From: a bacterium
GTDB taxonomy: Bacteria > Patescibacteriota > Minisyncoccia > UBA6257 > 2-01-FULL-56-20
DNA length: 5,268 nucleotides
Direction: 5' to 3'
NCBI GenBank assembly: GCA_021780545.1
Contig: JAJXYP010000053.1
Coordinates: forward strand, 1 to 5,268
In this document: positions 1 to 5,268 of the stretch, one piece after another
Layout of the letters: the number at the start of each line of letters is the position of its first letter
Numbering within the stretch: the stretch's first letter is position 1
Notes under the pieces: generated by a model
Told to the model about the DNA's origin: nothing
Seen by the model: the letters and a program-made list of their open reading frames with translations, nothing else
The model's database searches: none
Made by a program: the position numbers and the translations under genes

Positions 1-294
1 GATCTCGATCCGGCCATGAACTTCTTCGGCGTCAAAGCGTCGCAGCCGCTCGCGGTCTGGCGGCGCAAGGGATGGATCCGGCCGGAAGACCCGCGGGGAT
101 GGTTCCAATGGTACTGCCGGTACTACCGCGGGCGGCGCATGCCGGGATACGACGACCTGCAAATCCGCCGGTGGAAGGCCATCCGACGCCACATCGCCCA
201 AATCAAACGGCATTGCCGGCCGGGCGACCTATCCTGCCGCCGGCGCCAACGCCAAGCCCTTTTGCACTGGGCCTATGACAGCAGGAAGATGTAG
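1..294 (+). CDS. Conserved protein of unknown function, 5'-truncated by window edge
   Basis: The reading frame is open from the first base to a TAG at 292-294, so the gene probably starts upstream. The ATG at 16 is only the first Met visible inside the window. The visible 97 residues are rich in Trp, Arg, Tyr and His. They contain the motifs FFGVKAS, KGWIRPEDPRGWFQWYCRYY, a GRR followed by an acidic pair, QIRRWKAIRRHIAQIKRHC, and a final RQRQALLHWAYDSRKM. From memory, this pattern (FGV-AS, DP-GWF-WYCRY, GRR, QI-RW, LLHWA at the C-terminus) marks an uncharacterised family found in Patescibacteria and also in fungi and algae. No catalytic motif, signal peptide or membrane segment is visible. 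The high Arg content and two Cys near the C-terminus could suit nucleic-acid or metal binding, but that is a guess. It converges on the NRAMP gene with a 49-bp gap. Confidence is high that it is a real gene and low for any function. Confidence 0.8.
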   Translation, partial: DLDPAMNFFGVKASQPLAVWRRKGWIRPEDPRGWFQWYCRYYRGRRMPGYDDLQIRRWKAIRRHIAQIKRHCRPGDLSCRRRQRQALLHWAYDSRKM

Positions 295-343
295 CTACCG
301 GCCGCGCCGCGTTCCGGCCGCAGAGTATTGCCCCGGGGCAGCC

Positions 344-1636
344 CTACCGCGCCGCGAACATACCGATGGCCGCCGCGGCCATCCCGACAAACGTCAGCCA
401 GACGAATACGTTCGAAAGCCATCCGCTTTTGAATTCGCCCATCACCGACCGGTCATTCGCGATCCGCGCAACAAGCGCGATGAGCGGAACCGCGACGACT
501 CCGTTGATCACGGCCGCAACGACAAGCGCTTTCATTGGATCGATGCCAATGAAATTAATGGCCAGGCCGATAACGGTTGCGACCGTGATGACGCCGTAGA
601 ATCCGTGGGCGCGGCGGAATTTTCGGTTGAGGCCTTCCTTCCAATTAAAAGCTTCCGCGACCGCGTACGACGCGGAACCGGAAAGGACCGGCACTGCGAG
701 CAGCCCGAGACCGATGACGCCCACGGAAAAGATCGCCTTTGCAAGATAGCCCGCATGCGGGAAGGTCCGCACGAGTGGCTCGAGCGCTTTCGCCGCGTCG
801 GCAGCCGTGGCTATATCGGTGACCCCGTGACTCCAGAGAACAGTTGCGGCCGTCACGATGATGCACCACGTTACGATATTCGAAACAATCATGCCAATCG
901 CATTGTCCGTCCGCATACGGCGGACATCGCTCCAGCTTAACGCCGGCCGCCCTTCAGGTTTCCGCACGTGCCTCTCGCGCTCTTCTTCAACCTCCTCACT
1001 CGCCTCCCAGAAAAACATGTAAGGCGAAATGGTCGTTCCCACCACCCCCGTAATGATAAAGAGGAATGCGAAATTGAATTCCAGATGCGGCACGAACGTA
1101 GCGCGCAGGAGCGTCGGCCAGGGTTCGGCAACCATGAGCGCCGTGACAACGTACGCCGCGAGCGCGAGCGCGAGCCACTTGAGGATGCGGGCATAGACGC
1201 GGTATGAAGTGAAAATTTCGAGGAACAGGATGACGGCGGTGAAACAGAGCGTTAAAAGGACGAGGTTGATTGGGATCACGAGCCGGGTCGCCGCGGCCAT
1301 CGCCCCGATATCGGCGCCGATATTGATGGTGTTGGCGACGAGCACCAGCATCACCGCGCCCAAAACCACGCCGCGGGAGTACCGCTCTTTAATGACTGCT
1401 GCAAGGCCCTTTCCGGTCACCTGTCCGATCCGGGCACAGGCCTCCTGTACCGCAATCATGAGCGGCAGCATAAAAACGGCCGTCCAAAGCTGGCCGTATC
1501 CGAACTGCGCGCCGGTCTGCGAGTAGGTCGCTATGCCGGACGGATCATCGTCAGCCGCGCCGGTGATAAGACCGGGACCTAGAATGCGAAGCAGGCGTCC
1601 AAATCCGCTCCGTTTCTTCCGCGGCTCCGATTCCAT
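344..1636 (-). CDS. NRAMP/SLC11-like divalent metal transporter with non-canonical binding motifs
   Basis: This encodes a 430-residue polytopic inner-membrane protein with about 11 hydrophobic segments and a basic N-terminus, the usual length and layout of bacterial NRAMP (MntH-type) transporters. TM1 carries GPGLITGAADDDPSGIATY (residues 20-38). This aligns with the family DPGN unwound-helix signature, but here it reads D31-P32-S33-G34, so the metal-binding Asn is Gly. The TM6 signature, MPH in classical members, reads S204-P205-Y206 within GTTISPYMFFW, followed by an acidic EASEEVEEERER stretch (211-222). Classical NRAMPs use the DPGN Asp and Asn and the TM6 Met to bind Mn2+ or Fe2+. With Asn and Met both absent, the substrate may be Mg2+ or another ion, or a different solute, so mntH is not assigned. 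The ATG at 1636 is chosen because an extended -10 element ends 8 bp upstream of it, which predicts a nearly leaderless mRNA. G+C is high, unlike the VWA and RT genes to its right. Confidence 0.92.
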   Translation of the reverse strand: MESEPRKKRSGFGRLLRILGPGLITGAADDDPSGIATYSQTGAQFGYGQLWTAVFMLPLMIAVQEACARIGQVTGKGLAAVIKERYSRGVVLGAVMLVLVANTINIGADIGAMAAATRLVIPINLVLLTLCFTAVILFLEIFTSYRVYARILKWLALALAAYVVTALMVAEPWPTLLRATFVPHLEFNFAFLFIITGVVGTTISPYMFFWEASEEVEEERERHVRKPEGRPALSWSDVRRMRTDNAIGMIVSNIVTWCIIVTAATVLWSHGVTDIATAADAAKALEPLVRTFPHAGYLAKAIFSVGVIGLGLLAVPVLSGSASYAVAEAFNWKEGLNRKFRRAHGFYGVITVATVIGLAINFIGIDPMKALVVAAVINGVVAVPLIALVARIANDRSVMGEFKSGWLSNVFVWLTFVGMAAAAIGMFAAR

Positions 1637-1644
1637 ATTGGTAC

Positions 1645-1653
1645 ACTATAGCA
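1645..1653 (-). promoter_or_regulatory. Extended -10 promoter of the NRAMP-like gene, predicting a leaderless mRNA
   Basis: Read on the minus strand, the site is TGCTATAGT: a TGn extension followed by TATAGT, which matches TATAAT at five of six positions. No good -35 box is present 16-18 bp upstream, as is common for extended -10 promoters. Transcription would start about 7 nt further on, near 1638, within one or two bases of the ATG at 1636. No Shine-Dalgarno sequence fits between them. The site suggests the transporter has its own promoter rather than depending only on readthrough from the VWA gene. Confidence 0.5.
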
Positions 1654-1689
1654 TACGCGCCTACCACGACGAGTCTGGCTCTTAAAGCA

Positions 1690-1705
1690 GGAATTGAAGA
1701 ACTCC
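1690..1705 (-). terminator. Weak hairpin downstream of the VWA gene, possible terminator
   Basis: On the minus strand, 12 nt after the VWA stop codon, the sequence GGAGTTCTTCAATTCC can fold into a 6-bp stem (one G-U pair) with a CUUC tetraloop. It is followed by TGCTTTAAGAG rather than a clean U-run, so it is at best a weak intrinsic terminator or an mRNA 3'-end stabiliser. It lies between the VWA stop codon and the NRAMP promoter, the expected place for a transcript boundary. Confidence 0.25.
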
Positions 1706-1716
1706 ACCCTTATGAT

Positions 1717-3726
1717 TTATACGTCCGCCAAATGTTCTTGCAGTAACTCCCCCAGTATTCTGCCAAGCTGTTCCGCCTTTTCGGCGAGCTTTGCGTCCGG
1801 AGCATAAGTCGTCAGTGCGGCTATTCCTCCTTCAGTAATCCCTACTCCAATCGCCACGACTCCCTGTTCGCGCAGCTTTTGAAGAATTTTCTTTACCCGT
1901 TCCCGATCGTCGCTTTCTCCATCCGTAAACACTATAACGATTTTCTTCAATTCCCCATCGGTAATCTTTTTCCGATTATCCGAATCAAGACGTTTTCCTA
2001 TCGTTTCCAATGGAATAAAATCGGTGGTGCTAGCGTTACTCTCAACAGATGAAAGCTTCGTCGCGACCTCAATCCGCTCCTTCTCTCCAAGCTCCTTCGA
2101 CATCTTTTTGAGGGGCGTCTCATCCTCCGATGATGACTGGAATGAATACACTTCGAAACGCACCTCTAATGGTTTGTCCACGTTAGTCCGCTCCTCCTCG
2201 CAACGCTCGGCAAAATCTCTCAGTGCCTCCATAAGGAGCACGGCGGCTTTACGCTGCTCGGAAAGCTTCTGCCCCGACATACTCACCGAGCGATCGCACA
2301 CGAGCGTAATTTCCACTTCCCCAAATTTCTTTCCGGGTCGTTCACGCGTCTCCGCCGTTTCCCATACCTTGGGTTCAAGATTTCCGGCCTTCACATCGGA
2401 AACAAGCTGCCCCGCTTCAACGAGATCCTCCCCTTCTTCCATCGGGTACCTCGGTGCGGGTACGGGTTTGAGGCGTCGGGCGATAATCCGTTCGATGAGA
2501 ATCCGAAGTTCTTCAATCACGCTCTGATTAGTTTCGGGATTTTTCATATCCTCGAGGGATTTCACGATATTACGGTATCTATCAAGCTCCTCTTTTTTGA
2601 CGCCAAGCTTCGCCGCATATTCCCGATCGGCGCGTTCAAGCGGATCACCGTTTCCTTCGTTCCAATCTTTAAATGCTTTCTCCACATCCTCAATCGGCAC
2701 CGCATTCATTACTTTCTTTTCGGCATCTTCATAAGCGCCTTTGAATACCTCATTCGGATCGGACGGCGCCTCGTCTTTTTCGCCCTTACCCCCGCCGCTA
2801 GGGGCTTCTTTTTTCTTATCCTTTTTCCCAAACCTACCTTTTTTCTGCGGCTTTTGAGGCCCACCTCCTTGGCCTTCTTTGCCTTGACTCTGATTATTCC
2901 CCTGTTCCCCGGATTGTCCCTGCCCCTGCTGATCCTGGTTCTGCTGCTGTTTCTTTTTTTCATCCTCCATATCCTTCTTGAGCAACTCATCGACCGCGGG
3001 CCAAATATAGCGATCCTGAAGTTTCAGCCGCAAAGACATCGGCGTCGAAGGGTCCGTCATGGCGTCGAGGAGTTTCGTGCCGTCCTTTGAAGCGATCCCA
3101 TGCAAAGCATCAAGTTTCTCGCGTACTTCCGGCGCGACATCGCATGCCTCGCCCGGCACGCGACTCTCCCGCAGCAACGCCTGTGAAAGCTGGATGTGTT
3201 TCGGTTGTGAGCGGAAGTCCGTTTCCTTGAAGAGATCCTCGCGATAGAGCGATGACTCGATATCCGCGAATGATTGGTTCGTACGCGAGATAACAGCACG
3301 ATTCTCACGAATATCGGCTACGCAATTATCCATGAGCCCGTAGGCCCGGGAATTCTTTATGCGGCTCATATATCGCTCGAATGTCCGTTGACCGCCCCGC
3401 TCGGCGAGAACCTGAGCCTTTTCCTTGAAGTGCTCTATTTCATGAAGGGTGGCGAATGTGGTTTTCTCATCGGAAAATCCCCGCTCGCGATAGAAGCGGG
3501 AATTAACATAAATGTCATTTGATTGGAGATCGAATGCAAACGTGTCGAGTCCCGCAGGCGCGGGCTTTACATTCACTTCCCCGCGTGCATAGTGTTCAAA
3601 AAAATCGCGGTGCCTCCCCACAAACTCCACCGCCTCTTCGTGTCCGAATCGCGCTTCCCGCGCCGAAGCTTCGCCAGATACTTTTTCCTTGTCTGCGCTG
3701 GATTCCTGATCCCCCTCACGGATCAT
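1717..3726 (-). CDS. Metallopeptidase-like (HExxH) plus VWA-domain protein
   Basis: This encodes a 669-residue soluble protein with no signal peptide or membrane segment. The N-terminal part carries LHEIEHFKEK with HEIEH at residues 95-99, a zinc-peptidase HExxH motif. About 35 residues on is DNCVADIRENR (133-143), resembling the N-x-x-x-D / E-D-x-R-x-E signature that follows in predicted metallopeptidase-VWA and CobT/NorD-like families. A Q/G/K-rich low-complexity linker spans about 256-325. The C-terminal VWA domain has an intact MIDAS: DRSVS (478-482), a Thr in STTDF (566-570), and FTDGES (600-605). In related families such VWA proteins work with MoxR-type AAA+ ATPases to remodel or load cofactors on targets; no such ATPase is in this window. 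The ATG at 3726 is chosen because AAGGAG lies 6 nt upstream. The ATG at 3741 (674 residues) overlaps the RT stop as ATGA but lacks a properly spaced ribosome site. The gene probably shares a transcript with the upstream RT gene. Substrate unknown. Confidence 0.9.
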   Translation of the reverse strand: MIREGDQESSADKEKVSGEASAREARFGHEEAVEFVGRHRDFFEHYARGEVNVKPAPAGLDTFAFDLQSNDIYVNSRFYRERGFSDEKTTFATLHEIEHFKEKAQVLAERGGQRTFERYMSRIKNSRAYGLMDNCVADIRENRAVISRTNQSFADIESSLYREDLFKETDFRSQPKHIQLSQALLRESRVPGEACDVAPEVREKLDALHGIASKDGTKLLDAMTDPSTPMSLRLKLQDRYIWPAVDELLKKDMEDEKKKQQQNQDQQGQGQSGEQGNNQSQGKEGQGGGPQKPQKKGRFGKKDKKKEAPSGGGKGEKDEAPSDPNEVFKGAYEDAEKKVMNAVPIEDVEKAFKDWNEGNGDPLERADREYAAKLGVKKEELDRYRNIVKSLEDMKNPETNQSVIEELRILIERIIARRLKPVPAPRYPMEEGEDLVEAGQLVSDVKAGNLEPKVWETAETRERPGKKFGEVEITLVCDRSVSMSGQKLSEQRKAAVLLMEALRDFAERCEEERTNVDKPLEVRFEVYSFQSSSEDETPLKKMSKELGEKERIEVATKLSSVESNASTTDFIPLETIGKRLDSDNRKKITDGELKKIVIVFTDGESDDRERVKKILQKLREQGVVAIGVGITEGGIAALTTYAPDAKLAEKAEQLGRILGELLQEHLADV
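2752..2961 (-). repeat. Low-complexity Q/G/K-rich linker coding region inside the VWA protein
   Basis: This stretch encodes about 70 residues made mostly of Gln, Gly, Lys, Glu, Asn and Pro, for example QQGQGQSGEQGNNQSQGKEG and later KKGRFGKKDKKKE. It separates the HExxH half from the VWA half and is probably disordered and flexible. Similar charged or Gln-rich linkers occur in CobT-like VWA proteins. The coding strand is purine-rich here, but the frame stays open throughout and no second copy occurs in the window. Confidence 0.75.
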
Positions 3727-3732
3727 AATGCG

Positions 3733-3738
3733 CTCCTT
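3733..3738 (-). promoter_or_regulatory. Shine-Dalgarno site that sets the VWA gene start at 3726
   Basis: The minus strand reads AAGGAG, a full match to the anti-Shine-Dalgarno core, with a 6-nt spacer to the ATG at 3726-3724. It overlaps the last base of the RT stop codon (TGA, 3740-3738). Ribosomes finishing the RT would therefore end on the ribosome-binding site of the VWA gene, which suggests translational coupling. The other candidate ATG at 3741 has only a GAGG one base before it, too close to serve. Confidence 0.75.
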
Positions 3739-4775
3739 CATGCCTCGATTATGTCATAATCCAAAAGATTAAACAACTCATCGCGAAGGCGAGCTGTATT
3801 CCCGTGAGAAAGCATACCAAGATACGAGGCTATGGTTTCCGGAAATGCATTTAAAGAGAATGCGCGGCGCATCTTTACCAGCGTTTTTCTCCGTATCACG
3901 CGATGATCGATGAAGTGCACCCATCCAAGGAAATCGATGCCCGACGCCACAGTGCGAAGTACCGGCGTTGTTTCATGAAGCGAAAGGCGGAGATTGTTCG
4001 AAAGAAAATCGGCGATGGGCGGAAAGACTTCTTTCAAATACTCTTTCTGTGCCGATAAAATCACGAAATCATCGGCATAGCGGATATAGTGCTGCGCGTG
4101 GAGAGTTCTCTTTATATAGTGGTCAAGCGGATTGAGGTACACGTTCGCCAAAAGCTGACTCGTGAGATTTCCGAGCGGTATGCCCCGCGTATCGTCATCG
4201 GAAGAAAAACTATCAATGATTTCCCGAAGGATTGCCATTAATCGTGTATCCCGAATGTGCGGACGAAGCATCGCGACCAGAACCTCGTGATTGATCGACG
4301 CAAAGAATTTCTTCGCGTCGCACTTCAATACCCAGACCGTCCGGGTATGGTTCAACCCCTCCTTCCGTGCGGATGATGAAAATCGGTCGAGAGCGCGATG
4401 AGTCCCTTTGTCGTTCCGACAAGAATACGAATCAAAAATGAATCGTTGGTCGAAATACGGATACAACGCTCGATAGACGGCATGATGCACCACCCGATCA
4501 CGCACGCTTGCCTTGTGAATGTCCCGCGGTTTCGAGTCGTTTACCTTAAAATGGACGTAGCCGCCGTGCCTATAAGACCCGGAGGCGAGATCGCGATGTA
4601 GCGATAAAAGATGAGGAATAAGCCGAAGCTCAAACTCGGCGACATCCTCCTTTCGAGATTTTCCTTTCCGGAATTCACGCCAGCTGGCGAAGAGATTTTT
4701 AAAGGAAACTATCTCATCAAACGAAGGGATGATGGTATACGAATTATACGTATCATTTTTGCTTGATAAATCCAT
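3738..4775 (-). CDS. Diversity-generating-retroelement-type reverse transcriptase
   Basis: This 345-residue RNA-directed DNA polymerase has fingers, palm and thumb and no extra domains. Visible motifs in order: RDIHKASVRDRVVHHAVY (84-101, fingers), KCDAKKFFASI (151-161, motif A with catalytic Asp153), GIPLGNLTSQLLANVYLN (198-215), RYADDFVILS (232-241, motif C with Asp235/Asp236), and DFLGW (281-285). The GNLTSQ form of the fourth conserved block, with SQ where most RTs have QG, is a hallmark of DGR RTs, which copy a template RNA with adenine-directed errors. No maturase or endonuclease domain is present, against a group II intron. The ATG at 4775 is preferred. An in-frame TTG at 4820 would add 15 residues read through the AT-rich promoter palindrome and would overlap the divergent avd start. 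The divergent Avd-like neighbour supports the DGR assignment. The VWA gene follows 11 nt downstream in a probable operon. Confidence 0.9.
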   Translation of the reverse strand: MDLSSKNDTYNSYTIIPSFDEIVSFKNLFASWREFRKGKSRKEDVAEFELRLIPHLLSLHRDLASGSYRHGGYVHFKVNDSKPRDIHKASVRDRVVHHAVYRALYPYFDQRFIFDSYSCRNDKGTHRALDRFSSSARKEGLNHTRTVWVLKCDAKKFFASINHEVLVAMLRPHIRDTRLMAILREIIDSFSSDDDTRGIPLGNLTSQLLANVYLNPLDHYIKRTLHAQHYIRYADDFVILSAQKEYLKEVFPPIADFLSNNLRLSLHETTPVLRTVASGIDFLGWVHFIDHRVIRRKTLVKMRRAFSLNAFPETIASYLGMLSHGNTARLRDELFNLLDYDIIEA

Positions 4776-4792
4776 AATATTTTGCTTATATA
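4763..4792 (+). promoter_or_regulatory. Candidate sigma70-type promoter for the Avd-like gene
   Basis: TTGATA at 4763-4768 (five of six to the -35 consensus) is followed after 18 bp by TATATA at 4787-4792. Transcription would start near 4799, leaving a leader of about 7 nt before the ATG at 4806, with no Shine-Dalgarno sequence. The -35 box lies inside the first codons of the divergent RT gene. The -10 is self-complementary, so the same TATATA could also serve the RT on the other strand, where the start would fall near 4780, about 5 nt before its ATG. Confidence 0.45.
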
Positions 4793-4795
4793 AGC
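4784..4795. promoter_or_regulatory. 12-bp perfect palindrome between the divergent RT and Avd-like genes
   Basis: GCTTATATAAGC is a perfect inverted repeat centred in the 30-bp gap between the two start codons. A second, overlapping 10-bp palindrome, ATAAGCTTAT, lies at 4790-4799. The region is very AT-rich (13 G+C of 60 at 4741-4800). It could be an operator for a dimeric regulator, a symmetric -10 element serving both genes, or both. A chance palindrome is possible in such AT-rich DNA. Confidence 0.45.
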
Positions 4796-4805
4796 TTATT
4801 AATAG

Positions 4806-5213
4806 ATGCTTCGCTCCCAACCATTAAAGCTTTCAGGGATCGCCGTGAAATTATTGAATGTTTATAAGGCATGGCACGCCGTAACTCCGCATATTCCGAA
4901 AATGCTCCGCTATTCGCTTGGTGTGCGAATTGATTCGCTCTTCGCGGAAATCGTCGAACTCACGGCAAGCGCTCAGTTTTCCCCCGAAAAGGAACGCGGA
5001 GCAATCATCGGAAAGGCGATCGCAAAAAACGACCTGCTGAAATTCATGCTCTATGCGCTCTTCGAATTGAACGGCATTGAAGAAGCTCACTTCATAAAGC
5101 TCGCGCCGGAAATTGAAGAGGTCGGCAAGATGCTTTACGGCTGGAAGCGGCGGGCGGAAAAAGAAAATGCTTCGCCGAGCGGCTTCCGCTCCCCAAAAAT
5201 CCGACCCGTTTAA
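4806..5213 (+). CDS. avd: Avd-like four-helix-bundle accessory protein of a diversity-generating retroelement
   Basis: This 135-residue protein is predicted to be mostly alpha-helical. It matches the Avd (accessory variability determinant) pattern: KLLNVYKAWHAV near the N-terminus (15-26), HIPKMLRYSLGVRID (29-43), a long central helix, KNDLLKFMLYALFELNGI (74-91), and the terminal EEVGKMLYGWKRR (104-116), corresponding to the family G-x-M-L-x-G-W motif. In the Bordetella phage DGR, Avd forms a pentameric barrel of four-helix bundles that binds the RT and template RNA and is needed for mutagenic copying. A basic tail of about 20 residues extends past the conserved core. An in-frame TAG at 4803-4805 directly before the ATG fixes the 5' limit; a GTG at 4845 is possible but would cut into helix 1. 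The gene is divergent from the RT, whereas many DGRs have both on one strand. The related 23S rRNA intervening-sequence protein fold is the main alternative; the RT neighbour favours Avd. Confidence 0.85.
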   Translation: MLRSQPLKLSGIAVKLLNVYKAWHAVTPHIPKMLRYSLGVRIDSLFAEIVELTASAQFSPEKERGAIIGKAIAKNDLLKFMLYALFELNGIEEAHFIKLAPEIEEVGKMLYGWKRRAEKENASPSGFRSPKIRPV

Positions 5214-5268
5214 GATAAAACAAGAAAAAGAATAACGAGCAGCACGACGCGATAGCTCGAGTACCAGT
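5210..5268 (-). CDS. Possible C-terminal end of a convergent membrane-anchored protein (partial)
   Basis: On the minus strand the frame entering from the right edge reads WYSSYRVVLLVILFLVLS and then a TAA at 5212-5210. An unbroken run of 14 mainly aliphatic residues just before a stop codon looks like a C-terminal membrane helix. It would overlap the end of the Avd-like gene by 4 bp, a common convergent arrangement in compact genomes. Only 18 codons are visible, so chance is not excluded. The same bases read on the plus strand are A-rich and lie where a DGR template repeat could begin. Confidence 0.35.
   Translation of the reverse strand, partial: WYSSYRVVLLVILFLVLS

Noticed and set aside
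329..340. Palindrome TGCCCCGGGGCA between the convergent first two genes, as a terminator
   Set aside because: As a hairpin it gives only a 4-bp stem with a 4-nt loop and has no T-run on either side. It is unremarkable in G+C-rich DNA.
275..940. 221-codon plus-strand open frame
   Set aside because: It lies antisense to the NRAMP-like gene, is extremely rich in Arg, Asp and His, and shows no family motif. It is a shadow of a high-G+C coding region.
2024..2527. 167-codon plus-strand open frame rich in Ser and Arg
   Set aside because: It is antisense to the VWA-domain coding part, with a composition typical of an out-of-frame shadow; the minus-strand gene has clear MIDAS motifs.
2872..2949. 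Purine-rich, Gln/Asn-coding stretch as a possible template repeat
   Set aside because: It reads in frame as the VWA protein linker, and I could find no second copy with adenine-specific differences. Low-complexity coding explains it.
4737..4753. Repeated ATACG with a small ATACGTAT palindrome
   Set aside because: It lies within the first codons of the RT (DTYNSYTI) in AT-rich sequence. It is too short to separate from chance.
3738..4775. RT as a group II intron or retron enzyme
   Set aside because: No maturase (X) or endonuclease domain is present, the block reads GNLTSQ as in DGR RTs, no intron domain V-like hairpin was seen around the gene, and an Avd-like partner is adjacent.
4776..4820. 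Longer RT reading frame starting at the TTG at 4820
   Set aside because: The added 15 residues are translated from the AT-rich palindromic promoter, have no Shine-Dalgarno sequence and would overlap the divergent Avd-like start. The ATG at 4775 is better.

Overview
The window looks like a piece of a small, gene-dense bacterial genome, most likely a member of the Candidate Phyla Radiation (Patescibacteria, Parcubacteria-like). This is an inference. It rests on a short Trp/Arg-rich protein family common in those genomes, a retroelement-type reverse transcriptase (RT) beside an Avd-like protein, very short intergenic gaps, and start sites with almost no leader. The standard stop codons, including TGA, appear to be used. 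No rRNA, tRNA, CRISPR array or insertion sequence was seen.

Layout, left to right. (1) Positions 1-294 (+) hold the 3' part of a conserved protein of unknown function, cut by the window edge. (2) Positions 344-1636 (-) hold an NRAMP/SLC11-type membrane transporter whose two metal-binding signatures are both non-canonical (DPSG in place of DPGN, SPY in place of MPH). An extended -10 promoter sits almost on its start codon. (3) Positions 1717-3726 (-) hold a large soluble protein with an N-terminal HExxH metallopeptidase-like part, a Q/G/K-rich linker and a C-terminal von Willebrand factor A (VWA) domain with an intact MIDAS. (4) Positions 3738-4775 (-) hold a reverse transcriptase of the diversity-generating retroelement (DGR) class, 11 nt upstream of the VWA gene and probably in one transcript with it. 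(5) Positions 4806-5213 (+) hold a divergent Avd-like four-helix-bundle gene. The last 55 bases may hold the end of a convergent gene for a membrane-anchored protein.

The most interesting part is the right half. RT and Avd are the two trans-acting proteins of a DGR, which copies a template repeat (TR) with adenine-directed errors into the variable repeat (VR) of a target gene. Here the two are head to head, 30 bp apart, over a 12-bp palindrome that may act as a shared promoter. The RT is also linked to a metallopeptidase-VWA gene that is not a usual DGR component. I found no TR/VR pair in the window, so the target and template must lie outside it, or the system works differently.

Base composition changes along the window. 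Sample stretches in the left 1.6 kb have about 68% G+C (41 of 60 at 61-120 and again at 1141-1200). The VWA gene is mixed (21 of 60 at 1921-1980), and the RT/Avd promoter region falls to 13 of 60 at 4741-4800. The retroelement-VWA block may therefore have a different history from the transporter side.
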